Assembly (NCBI GenBank): GCA_017455945.1
Contig: JAFTLM010000172.1
Location: 1-12,717 of the forward strand
Source: Clostridia bacterium
GTDB taxonomy: Bacteria; Bacillota; Clostridia; Oscillospirales; CAG-272
DNA length: 12,717 nt
Reading direction: 5' to 3'
In this document: positions 6,083-12,707 of the stretch, piece after piece
Numbering within the stretch: position 1 is the stretch's first letter
Layout of the letters: the number at the start of each line of letters is the position of its first letter
Notes under the pieces: model-generated
Told to the model about the DNA's origin: nothing
What the model saw: the letters and a program-made list of their open reading frames with translations, nothing else
Databases searched by the model: none
Translations under genes and position numbers: made by a program

Positions 6083-8149
6083 ATGAAGATACTGATGCTT
6101 GCCGACACAATGGATATCGGGGGTGCGGAAACTCACGTCTACGAGCTTTCGCACGCCCTTTCTTCTGTCGGTCACGAGGTGAAAATTTTCTCTGACGGAG
6201 GGCGGACGGCGGAGCTTCTCGGCGACAAAGCCGAGCTTCTCAAAACCCGTGCCGTAGCCGCTCTGCCCTTTTCTCTGCCCCACGCCGCCAAAGAGCTGCT
6301 CAACGTCCTCAGAGAGTTCAAGCCCGACGCGGTCCACGCCCACACCAGAAAGACACTCTTTCTTGCGAGGGCGGTTTTGAAAATCGCTCCGTTCCCCCTT
6401 GTGTTCACCGCACACGCAAAATTTTCCGATTCACTGCCGAAACGGCTTTTCACAAATCCGCCAAGCGAGACGGTTGCCGTCAGTCCCGATATCGGCGAAC
6501 ACTTCAAAACCCGATTTGGCGCAAAAGAAATAACCGTCATTCCAAACGGTGTTGACCTTGACAGATTCACCCCGCAAGAGACGGCAAAACAGCCGCTTAA
6601 AACACTCCACGTCAGCCGACTCGACAACGACTGCTCGAAAAGTGCAGAGCTTCTATGCCTCATCGCTCCGCAGGTTGCAAATGCCTTTCCCGACGCAGAA
6701 ATACGCATAGTCGGCGGAGGAAGCGACTTTGAGAAAATCAAAGCCCTCGCCGCCGACGCCAATGAAAAAATCGGAAAAAACACGGTATTCTGCCTCGGTG
6801 CCAGAGCCGACGTCCTGCCCTTTTTGCGGCAAAGCAACCTCTTTGTTGGGGTGTCAAGAGCGGCTCTTGAGGCTATGTCGTGCGGATTGCCCACGGTAAT
6901 CTGCGGAAACGAGGGCTATTTCGGAATCTGCCGAAGAGAAAACTTCCGCGTCTGTGCAAAAGAGAATTTTTGTGCCAGAGGCTACCCGAAAGCCGACGGA
7001 CAGAGGCTCTTTCGCGACGTGGCGGAGCTTGCAAGCCGAGAAAACGACGCCCCGTTCCGTCTTTGCGACAGGATAAAAGCCGGCTTCAGTGCCTCGGCTA
7101 TGGCTGAAAAGACCGAGGAAGTCTACCGAAGGGCGATACAAAATTTCAGAGCCTCCCTGAAAAACGACGCCGTAATCTGCGGTTATTACGGATTTGGAAA
7201 TCTGGGCGACGAGCTGGTGCTTGAAAAAATCAAAGCCTCTCTCGCCCCTCTCCGACTTTCGGTTATCGGAGCAAGGGGCGGCGGCAGAATATGCCGTCTC
7301 AACCTGCCAAAAATCGCAAGAAATATACGCTCCTCGTCGGTGCTGGTGCTTGGAGGCGGCTCGCTTTTGCAAAATTCAACCAGCAACCGCTCGCTGGGAT
7401 ACTACCTCGCCGTCCTTAAAACCGCTCGTTTTTTCGGACGAAAAATTATGCTCTACGCCAACGGCTTCGGGCCGATAAACGGCACTCACGCAAAAAGAAG
7501 CTGTGTCTCAGCCCTCAAAGGAGTTGACACGGCAAGCTTCAGAGACGCAGATTCGCTTCGCCAAGCCCTGCCTGTGTTGCCTCCAAACGCCCGTGTTTAC
7601 CTCACCTGCGACCCCGCCCTTGTTCCGCTTCCGCAACGCCGCCCGAAAGACAGAATTGCCCTCTTTCTGCGAGGCGAGGATTGCACGAAGGAGCTTTTAT
7701 CGTGCCTTAAAGACATTCTCCCCACAAGAGGCAAGGCGGTTGTGGCGTCAATGAACAAAAAAAGTGACACTTCACGCTGTAAGCTTGCCGCATCCGAAAT
7801 CGGAATACCTTTTCTTTCGATTGACGGTGCAGAAGACACCGCAAGCTTTATTGCTTCCTCAAAATTGGTGATTTCAAGCCGTCTGCACGCATTGGTGCTT
7901 GCCGCCTCGGCAGGTGTGCCCTTCGTCGCCCTTTGCCACGACCCGAAGCTTTCCTCCTTCGCCGCCCTATATTCGCTCCCCTCCGTTGACATCAAAAGCG
8001 GCGAAGGGCTTGGCTCGCTTGCCGCCGCCATAGACGCCGTCCTTGAAAATAGGGAGATGCTCGCCCGAAAAATTTCCGAAATTACAGCATTTGCTTCAAA
8101 AATGGCAGAAAAAGACAAAAAAGAACTGTTCAGTCTGCTGAAATTTTGA
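6083..8149 (+). CDS. csaB: GT4 glycosyltransferase - CsaB polysaccharide pyruvyl transferase fusion
   Basis: Two cell-wall polysaccharide enzymes in one 688-residue frame. Residues 1-355 are a GT-B, family GT4 glycosyltransferase: MKILMLADTMDIGGAETHVYEL, VIPNGVDLDRF (152-162), LHVSRLD, RIVGGGSD (208-215), and SRAALEAMSCGLPTVICGNEGY with Glu263. The first Glu of the usual EX7E motif is not evident (Val255 at that spacing). Residues about 362-688 match CsaB: GYYGFGNLGDELVL (367-380), LGGGSLLQNSTSNRSLGYYL (423-442), GFGPI (461-465), SFRDADSL, CDPAL, SSRLHALVLAASAGVPF (598-614). CsaB adds ketal pyruvate to secondary cell-wall polysaccharide, the anchor for SLH-domain proteins. Fusion suggests the GT4 part builds the same polymer, but neither substrate nor an SLH protein can be seen here. 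No signal peptide or membrane segment is evident. The ribosome site is AGGAGG at 6069-6074. Confidence 0.88.
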   Translation: MKILMLADTMDIGGAETHVYELSHALSSVGHEVKIFSDGGRTAELLGDKAELLKTRAVAALPFSLPHAAKELLNVLREFKPDAVHAHTRKTLFLARAVLKIAPFPLVFTAHAKFSDSLPKRLFTNPPSETVAVSPDIGEHFKTRFGAKEITVIPNGVDLDRFTPQETAKQPLKTLHVSRLDNDCSKSAELLCLIAPQVANAFPDAEIRIVGGGSDFEKIKALAADANEKIGKNTVFCLGARADVLPFLRQSNLFVGVSRAALEAMSCGLPTVICGNEGYFGICRRENFRVCAKENFCARGYPKADGQRLFRDVAELASRENDAPFRLCDRIKAGFSASAMAEKTEEVYRRAIQNFRASLKNDAVICGYYGFGNLGDELVLEKIKASLAPLRLSVIGARGGGRICRLNLPKIARNIRSSSVLVLGGGSLLQNSTSNRSLGYYLAVLKTARFFGRKIMLYANGFGPINGTHAKRSCVSALKGVDTASFRDADSLRQALPVLPPNARVYLTCDPALVPLPQRRPKDRIALFLRGEDCTKELLSCLKDILPTRGKAVVASMNKKSDTSRCKLAASEIGIPFLSIDGAEDTASFIASSKLVISSRLHALVLAASAGVPFVALCHDPKLSSFAALYSLPSVDIKSGEGLGSLAAAIDAVLENREMLARKISEITAFASKMAEKDKKELFSLLKF

Positions 8150-8157
8150 AAACCCTA

Positions 8158-8186
8158 TTGAAAAAGCTGAAATAATGTGGTAAAAT
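8158..8186 (+). promoter_or_regulatory. Promoter of the THF riboswitch / folT-folC transcript
   Basis: TTGAAA (8158-8163), exactly 17 nt, then TAAAAT (8181-8186) preceded by an extended -10 TGG. The predicted start near 8193 coincides with the 5' strand of riboswitch helix P1, which supports both calls. Confidence 0.75.
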
Positions 8187-8191
8187 GTAGT

Positions 8192-8299
8192 TAACAGAGT
8201 AGGAAGCTGCGCGTTTCAGTGTCACACGGACGGGGAGTTGTCGCGTGAACGAATAGGCAAAAATCTGCCTTGCGGTGCACCTTCCGCATCCCACTGTTA
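8192..8299 (+). ncRNA. Tetrahydrofolate (THF/folT) riboswitch aptamer
   Basis: The RNA matches the known folT motif as recalled: AGAGTAGG at the 5' side, a GCGTTTCAGTG segment, GGACGGGGAGTTGTC, GAACGAA, TGCGGTG and CCGCATCCC at the 3' side. Pairings visible are P1 TAACAG (8192-8197) with CTGTTA (8294-8299), P2 GGAAG (8202-8206) with CTTCC (8281-8285), a CACG/CGTG helix (8225-8228 with 8244-8247) and AGGCA/TGCCT (8255-8259 with 8266-8270). It lies before a folate transporter gene, its usual place in Firmicutes. Reduced folate binding should lower expression. Confidence 0.9.
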
Positions 8300-8322
8300 C
8301 CCATCGGTCGCAATATTTTATG

Positions 8323-8383
8323 CCTCCTTTACGGTAATGAGACGGTCTACGTCGGATGTAATTCTGTAAAAAGGAGGTTTTTT
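8323..8383 (+). terminator. Riboswitch expression platform: terminator that also holds the folT ribosome site
   Basis: CCTCCTTTAC (8323-8332) pairs with the 12-nt arm at 8366-8377, with a two-A bulge, and is followed by six T residues (8378-8383). An inner GACG/CGTC hairpin lies at 8341-8353. The descending arm includes AGGAGG (8372-8377), 8 nt before the ATG at 8386, so the stem can control both transcription and translation. CATCC (8287-8291) in the aptamer can pair with GGATG (8354-8358), which is a possible antiterminator contact and is an inference only. Confidence 0.8.
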
Positions 8384-8385
8384 GT

Positions 8386-10215
8386 ATGCAAAAAAACAGT
8401 TTGGCACTTAAAAGCATCAGAGTGCTTACCCTCGCATCAATGCTGACCGCAATGAGCGTGGTTATAGGCATCTTTTGCAAAAATTTCCTCGACTTCGGAA
8501 TGGGTCTTTTCAGAATAACCTTTGAAAATCTTCCCATAATCCTGGCGGGAATCCTCTTCGGCCCCATGGTGGGCGGACTGGTGGGCGGAACCACCGACTT
8601 TATCAGCTACCTTATGGCGGCACAGAAATATCCGCTGAATTTCGTGGTTATGGCAGGAGCTATATCGGTAGGCGTGGTTTCGGGCATCGTTTCCCACTAT
8701 ATTATAAAGAGGCATTCAAGCCTGCAAATCTGGGTGTCGGGGCTGGCGGCACACGTAATCGGCTCTATGATAATAAAGCCCATCGGACTTTACCAGTTCT
8801 ACGGAGCTATGGTCATCTGGCGTATTCCCATATATCTTCTGATAGCACCGCTGGAAATTTTAATAATCTGTTGGATGTTTGGAAGGGGCAGTTTCAAACG
8901 CCTCTTCGGCTCGGTGGAGCAAAGGAATTCTAAAATGACCTACAAAGAAGCTATAGACTATATTCACAGCATAAACTGGACCTTCTGCAAGCCTGGGCTT
9001 GAACGCATCGGCGAGCTTTGCAGAAAGCTGGGGCATCCCGAAAAGAGCCTGAATTTCATTCACGTTGCGGGCACCAACGGCAAGGGCTCCTTCTGCTCTA
9101 TGACATCCTCGGTGCTCTCTGCCGCAGGCTACAGGGTGGGACTTTTCACCTCGCCCTACATCAAAGAATTTAACGAACGTATACAGGTAAACGGCAGAAA
9201 TATAAGCGACAGAGAGCTTATAGAGCTGACCGAATATATCAAACCCATAGCCGACAAAATGGAGGACAAGCCCACCGAGTTTGAGCTTATAACCGCTATG
9301 GCGTTTGAGTTCTTCAAACGTCAGGAATGCGACGTGGTGGTGCTTGAAGCGGGACTTGGAGGCAGACTTGACTCCACCAACGTCATCACAACCCCCATTC
9401 TCTCGGTAATTACGGGCATAGCCCTGGAGCATACGGCGATACTGGGCGACACGGTTGAAAAAATTGCCGCCGAAAAGGCGGGAATAATCAAAAACGGCGT
9501 TCCCGTACTCTTCGGAGGCGAGGACAAGGCGGCTCAAAAGGTCATTAAAAGGACGGCAAGAGACAAGGGCTCACGCTTCTTCGTGACCGATTACACCAAG
9601 CTGAAACACGTCAAGGCAACACTGGACGGCAGTTCTTTCGACTTCGGAAAGCGAAAAGAGCTTAACATCAAGCTTCTCGGACTTTATCAGCCGAGAAATG
9701 CCGCGTCTGTGCTGACGGCAATAGACATTCTCAAGAATCAGGGACTTAACATTCCCGAAACCGCCCTCAGAAAAGGACTTAAAGAGGCGGTCTGGCACGC
9801 CAGATTTGAAAGGGTCGAAAAAGACCCCACCGTCATCTTTGACGGTGCGCACAACCCCCAGGGCATAGAACAGGCTGTAAAGAGCATAAAACACTACTGG
9901 GGCGGTCAAAAGGTATGCTTGCTTACGGGAGTGCTTAAAGACAAGAACTACGAGGAAATAGCCAAAATGCTTGCCACGGTGTCGGACAGAGCCTTTACGC
10001 TTACCCCCGACTCGCCCCGTGCGCTGTCGGCTGACGAGTACGCGGAGGTGCTTTCCGCGGCAGGCATAAACGCCACCGCCTGCGACAGCATAGAAGAGGC
10101 ATACAGAAGAGCCAAGCAGGAAGCGGCAAATCTGGGGCTCCCCCTGGTCTGCCTCGGCTCACTCTACGTCTACTCATCCCTCTGTCCGTTGTTCGGAGGG
10201 GAAGATGAAGTGTAG
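8386..10215 (+). CDS. folT-folC: FolT folate ECF S-component fused to folylpolyglutamate synthase FolC
   Basis: One uninterrupted 609-residue frame. Residues 1-175 are FolT, the membrane substrate-binding part of an ECF folate importer: hydrophobic helices, FRITFENLPIILAGILFGP (42-60), GGLVGGTTDFISY (63-75), and an aromatic/basic end. Residues 184-609 are full-length FolC, which ATP-dependently adds glutamate to folates: HVAGTNGKGS P-loop (226-235), LFTSPYIKEFNERI, EAGLGGRLDSTN (321-332), EHTAILGDTVEKIAAEKAGIIK (348-369) and FDGAHNPQG (485-493). Glu348 stands where IGLDHT-type FolC proteins usually have Asp. The linker is under ten residues. Folate would be brought in and trapped by the same polypeptide on the inner face of the membrane. 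The shared ECF energy module is not in this window. A THF riboswitch controls it. Whether FolC also has dihydrofolate synthase activity cannot be told. Confidence 0.92.
   Translation: MQKNSLALKSIRVLTLASMLTAMSVVIGIFCKNFLDFGMGLFRITFENLPIILAGILFGPMVGGLVGGTTDFISYLMAAQKYPLNFVVMAGAISVGVVSGIVSHYIIKRHSSLQIWVSGLAAHVIGSMIIKPIGLYQFYGAMVIWRIPIYLLIAPLEILIICWMFGRGSFKRLFGSVEQRNSKMTYKEAIDYIHSINWTFCKPGLERIGELCRKLGHPEKSLNFIHVAGTNGKGSFCSMTSSVLSAAGYRVGLFTSPYIKEFNERIQVNGRNISDRELIELTEYIKPIADKMEDKPTEFELITAMAFEFFKRQECDVVVLEAGLGGRLDSTNVITTPILSVITGIALEHTAILGDTVEKIAAEKAGIIKNGVPVLFGGEDKAAQKVIKRTARDKGSRFFVTDYTKLKHVKATLDGSSFDFGKRKELNIKLLGLYQPRNAASVLTAIDILKNQGLNIPETALRKGLKEAVWHARFERVEKDPTVIFDGAHNPQGIEQAVKSIKHYWGGQKVCLLTGVLKDKNYEEIAKMLATVSDRAFTLTPDSPRALSADEYAEVLSAAGINATACDSIEEAYRRAKQEAANLGLPLVCLGSLYVYSSLCPLFGGEDEV
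8921..8937 (+). promoter_or_regulatory. Internal ribosome site and ATG at the FolT/FolC junction
   Basis: AAAGGA (8921-8926) lies 8 nt before an in-frame ATG (8935-8937, Met184), exactly where a free-standing FolC would begin (MTYKEAIDYIHSINW, giving 426 residues). This looks like a retained ribosome site from separate folT and folC genes and could allow free FolC to be made as well. Confidence 0.5.
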
Positions 10216-10281
10216 TTTGCAGTAGCAAACGTGTTCTTTTTTGAAAAAAAGAACCAAAAAACTTTCCTAATGAAAGTTTTT
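10215..10281 (+). terminator. Terminator-like hairpin series after folT-folC (left part of repeat element A)
   Basis: There are three successive inverted repeats. GTTTGC/GCAAAC (10215-10220 with 10225-10230) precedes GTGTTCTTTTTT and overlaps the final base of the stop codon. A T-rich/A-rich 10-bp stem pairs 10233-10242 with 10245-10254. AAAAACTTTC (10257-10266) pairs with GAAAGTTTTT (10272-10281). Together they probably end the folate transcript. Confidence 0.6.
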
Positions 10282-10354
10282 ATAATTAAGTTCTTTTATC
10301 AGTGCCACAGAACTCACTCGGTGTCTGAACAACACCTCGTTGGTTATAACTAAC
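10233..10354. repeat. Dispersed hairpin repeat element, copy A
   Basis: It aligns with 12533-12650 in the order: CTTTTTTG palindrome, CC, A-run, CTTTC..GAAAG hairpin, TGCC, TCACTCG, and a stem-loop with loop CTGAACA. Here that stem is GGTGT (10320-10324) with ACACC (10332-10336). It ends in a near-palindrome at 10339-10354. It is non-coding. Confidence 0.65.
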
Positions 10355-10367
10355 TATTTTGTGAGGG

Positions 10368-10396
10368 CTGACAGATATGTTCGCACAAATTATATT
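10368..10396 (+). promoter_or_regulatory. Promoter of the DUF6472-cinA-CYTH operon
   Basis: CTGACA (10368-10373), exactly 17 nt, TATATT (10391-10396), each five of six to consensus. The predicted start near 10403 gives a leader of about 58 nt containing a GTCGCG/CGCGAC hairpin (10423-10438). Confidence 0.65.
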
Positions 10397-10460
10397 ACGT
10401 GAATGGCGAAGGCATTATGGCTGTCGCGCCTCCGCGACCGAGGACCCACAAGGAGAACGT

Positions 10461-10673
10461 ATGAACAACAAAAAGATACACAAAACCCCTCAAAAAGGAA
10501 GCGGCACCTGCGAGAGCTGCGAATTCTACGACTACGACGAGTACACCGACTCCTACTACTGCAAGGTAAACCTTGACCAGGACGAGCTGGAACGCTACAT
10601 CACGGGCACCAACAAGGGCTGCCCCTACTACCGATTCTACGACGAATACAAAAGCGTACAAAAACAGATATAG
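10461..10673 (+). CDS. DUF6472 small four-cysteine protein
   Basis: Acidic, tyrosine-rich protein of 70 residues whose pattern matches the uncharacterised DUF6472 family: CESC (Cys17, Cys20), YYC (Cys34), LDQDELERYI, then NKGCPYYR (Cys54) and DEYKSVQKQ. The four cysteines suggest a small zinc- or metal-binding fold, which is an inference. The start is the ATG at 10461 with AAGGAG at 10450-10455. The frame is open further upstream to 10377, but that part crosses the promoter region and lacks a ribosome site. Its TAG is 11 nt before the cinA ATG and abuts the cinA ribosome site, so the two are surely co-transcribed. No function is known. Confidence 0.82.
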   Translation: MNNKKIHKTPQKGSGTCESCEFYDYDEYTDSYYCKVNLDQDELERYITGTNKGCPYYRFYDEYKSVQKQI

Positions 10674-10684
10674 GAAGATTAGTT

Positions 10685-11962
10685 ATGATAAAAACAGCCG
10701 AAATTCTCTGCGTTGGCACCGAGCTTCTGCTTGGCGAAGTGGTAAACACCAACGCCTCACACATCTCAAAAAAGCTCGCCGATTACGGCGTGTCGGTCTA
10801 CCATCACACGGTAGTGGGCGACAATCCCCAAAGGCTGTCGGAGGCTCTTGAGCTTGCCCTCTCTCGCTCCGACCTGGTGGTTATGAGCGGAGGTCTTGGC
10901 CCCACCTACGACGACCTGACAAAGGAAACCGTGGCGGCTTACTTCGGGCTGGGTATGCACACCGACAAGCCCACTGAGGAGGCAATAAAGAAATTTTTCG
11001 CCTCTCGCGGCAAGGGGCTTTGCACCATGACAAAAAACAACCTCAAACAAGCCGAGATACCCGACGGCGCAATAGCCGTTCCCAATCCCAACGGCACAGC
11101 ACCCGGAATTATAGTCGAAAAAGACGGCAAAACGGTGATTATGCTCCCCGGGCCTCCAAGAGAGCTCTGTCCGCTTGTTGACGGAGCGATAAGCGACTAC
11201 CTACGCAAGAACACCGAAAGCCTGCTTGTCAGCCACAATCTACACATCATAGGAATGGGCGAATCGGCTGTAGAGGACGCGCTGAAAGAGCTGATGACGT
11301 CAAGCGAAAATCCCACCGTTGCACCCTACGCGGGCGACGGCGAGACACGTCTCCGTGTCACCGCAAAGGCGGCGTCCCCTGAGGAGGGCGAAAAGCTTTG
11401 CGGCGAAATGATAGAAAAAATAATGTCAAGCACCGTAGGCAGATTCGTATACGGCATCGACGTGGGAAGCACCGAAAAGGCACTTATAAACGCTCTCAAA
11501 GAAGCGGGGCTTACCGTTTCCACCGCCGAATCCTGCACGGGCGGACTTATCGCAAAGAAAATAACCGACGTGTCGGGAGCTTCCGAGGTGTACATGGGAA
11601 GCTGTGTAACCTACGCCAACGAAGCTAAGGTAAAGCTTGTGGGCGTAAGCGAGGAAACTCTTAAAAAGTACGGCGCGGTAAGCGAGCAGACCGCCAAAGA
11701 GATGGCAAAGGGCGTCCGCGAAGCTCTCGGGACAGACATTGGAATCTCCACCACGGGAATTGCGGGTCCCGACGGCGGCACTCCCGAAAAGCCCGTGGGC
11801 ACCATATACGTGGGAATTTCAAGCAGGCTCGGCGAAAGGGCGGTAAACCTTCGTCTCTCTTCTATGCGCTCACGTGATTTCCTCAGGACTTGCACCGCAG
11901 GCAACGCTCTTTCTATGGCTCTTGACGAGGTTTTGAAGATAAAAAATGAAGCAAAACTTTGA
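10685..11962 (+). CDS. cinA: CinA, competence/damage-inducible protein with PncC-type amidohydrolase domain
   Basis: Full-length 425-residue two-domain CinA. The N-terminal MoCF-biosynthesis/COG1058 domain (1-170) shows AEILCVGTELLLGEVVNTNA (5-24), MSGGLGPTYDDLTKE (67-81), NPNGTAPG (134-141) and MLPGPPREL (153-161). In characterised CinA proteins this region hydrolyses ADP-ribose or related pyrophosphates. A linker domain follows at about 180-255. The C-terminal PncC domain (263-420) has STAESCTGGLIAKKI (279-293) with the presumed active-site Ser283, then GSCVTYANEAKVKLVGV and STTGIAGPDGGTPEKPVGT (355-373). It deamidates nicotinamide mononucleotide in NAD salvage and repair. AGGAAG (10672-10677) lies 7 nt before the ATG. 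Its last 17 bases overlap the next gene. Confidence 0.95.
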   Translation: MIKTAEILCVGTELLLGEVVNTNASHISKKLADYGVSVYHHTVVGDNPQRLSEALELALSRSDLVVMSGGLGPTYDDLTKETVAAYFGLGMHTDKPTEEAIKKFFASRGKGLCTMTKNNLKQAEIPDGAIAVPNPNGTAPGIIVEKDGKTVIMLPGPPRELCPLVDGAISDYLRKNTESLLVSHNLHIIGMGESAVEDALKELMTSSENPTVAPYAGDGETRLRVTAKAASPEEGEKLCGEMIEKIMSSTVGRFVYGIDVGSTEKALINALKEAGLTVSTAESCTGGLIAKKITDVSGASEVYMGSCVTYANEAKVKLVGVSEETLKKYGAVSEQTAKEMAKGVREALGTDIGISTTGIAGPDGGTPEKPVGTIYVGISSRLGERAVNLRLSSMRSRDFLRTCTAGNALSMALDEVLKIKNEAKL

Positions 11963-12461
11963 AATCGAACGCAAATTTCTCATAGAATACCCCAACACGG
12001 CGGATTTTGAAAAGTGCGACGGCTTCAGGCGCGCCGAAATAGCCCAGACGTACCTCTCTGCCCCGAAGGGCGAAGAGAGGCGTATCAGGTGCAAAAAAGA
12101 AAACGGCGAGACGGTGTATTTCAAGACGCTGAAGAAAAAAGTAACCGACATAAAACGCATTGAAGAAGAGTGCGAAATAACGGCAGAACAGTACCGTGAC
12201 CTTTTAAAGCAAGCCGACCCCGACAGACGCACGCTGGAAAAAACGCGGTACAGCTTTTCATATCTGGGCAAGGTCTTTGAGGTAGACGTCTACCCCTTCT
12301 GGAGTGACAAAGCCATAGTTGAGATAGAGCTTGCCGACGAAAACGAAGAGATCGCATTCCCGTGCTTCATAAAAGTAATAAAAGAAGTCACAGAGGACGA
12401 AAGCTATAAAAATTATAATTTGTGCGAACATATCCCACGCAAAACGAAAACCGATGTTTAA
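11946..12461 (+). CDS. CYTH-domain (triphosphate tunnel) phosphatase
   Basis: A 171-residue CYTH protein with the diagnostic EIERKF (6-11, ExExK), ERRIRCK with Arg46/Arg48, YFKTLKKK with Lys60, RIEEECEI (71-78), EKTRYSF (98-104), FEVDVY (111-116) and AIVEIEL with Glu126/Glu128. These are the charged residues that line the tunnel and bind metal and triphosphate, so it should be active. Family members hydrolyse tripolyphosphate or thiamine triphosphate; a few are adenylate cyclases. Tripolyphosphatase is the safest guess. The ATG overlaps the cinA end by 17 bases with no strong ribosome site (GAGG at 11927-11930 is distant), so translational coupling is likely. The last codons and the stop lie within the terminator. 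Confidence 0.9.
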   Translation: MKQNFEIERKFLIEYPNTADFEKCDGFRRAEIAQTYLSAPKGEERRIRCKKENGETVYFKTLKKKVTDIKRIEEECEITAEQYRDLLKQADPDRRTLEKTRYSFSYLGKVFEVDVYPFWSDKAIVEIELADENEEIAFPCFIKVIKEVTEDESYKNYNLCEHIPRKTKTDV

Positions 12462-12481
12462 ACAACATCGGTTTTCGTTTT
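12441..12481. terminator. Perfect 18-bp terminator with the CYTH stop codon in its loop
   Basis: Arms 12441-12458 and 12464-12481 are exact inverted copies around a 5-nt loop, TAAAC, whose first three bases are the TAA stop. The A-rich left flank and T-rich right flank (TTTTCGTTTT) make it usable in both directions. Confidence 0.88.
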
Positions 12482-12532
12482 GGGAGAAAGATAAATTATA
12501 GTTTAGCGGCGGAGAGAACGGGGGAACGGGTC

Positions 12533-12650
12533 GCTTTTTTGCAAAAAAGCTCCGCAAAAAACCTTTCTGATGAAAGTTTTTTTGATTGTTTTGTGCGTTG
12601 CCGTTCACTCGTCGGCTGAACACCGACGAGTTTGTTGGGCTAATGATTGG
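12533..12650. repeat. Dispersed hairpin repeat element, copy B
   Basis: Same plan as 10233-10354. An 18-bp perfect palindrome lies at 12533-12550. An A-run/CCTTTC with GAAAGTTTTTT hairpin follows (12556-12567 with 12572-12582, one bulged C). Then comes a 9-bp stem, ACTCGTCGG (12607-12615) with CCGACGAGT (12623-12631), closing the loop CTGAACA. The rest of 12482-12717 shows no gene. Confidence 0.65.
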
Positions 12651-12684
12651 GAGCTTTAGATTGCTGTCGGAGCGTACTACCGCA

Positions 12685-12707
12685 GGCGGCTGGGGACCGC
12701 CACCCCA
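12685..12707. other. GC-rich segment with two competing hairpins at right edge
   Basis: GGCGG (12685-12689) can pair with CCGCC (12697-12701), or TGGGG (12691-12695) with CCCCA (12703-12707). The two cannot form together. The window ends before its context is clear, so no role is assigned. Confidence 0.3.

Noticed and set aside
10233..10354. CRISPR or attachment-site reading of the repeats at 10233 and 12533
   Set aside because: Only two diverged copies over 2 kb apart, no regular spacers, no integrase or phage genes.
10377..10460. N-terminal extension of the DUF6472 gene
   Set aside because: It crosses the promoter and a leader hairpin, lacks a ribosome site and adds residues unlike the family; ATG 10461 has AAGGAG.
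12422..12619. Small open frames across the right-hand terminator and repeat
   Set aside because: They translate the terminator and palindromes, have no ribosome site and no recognisable product.
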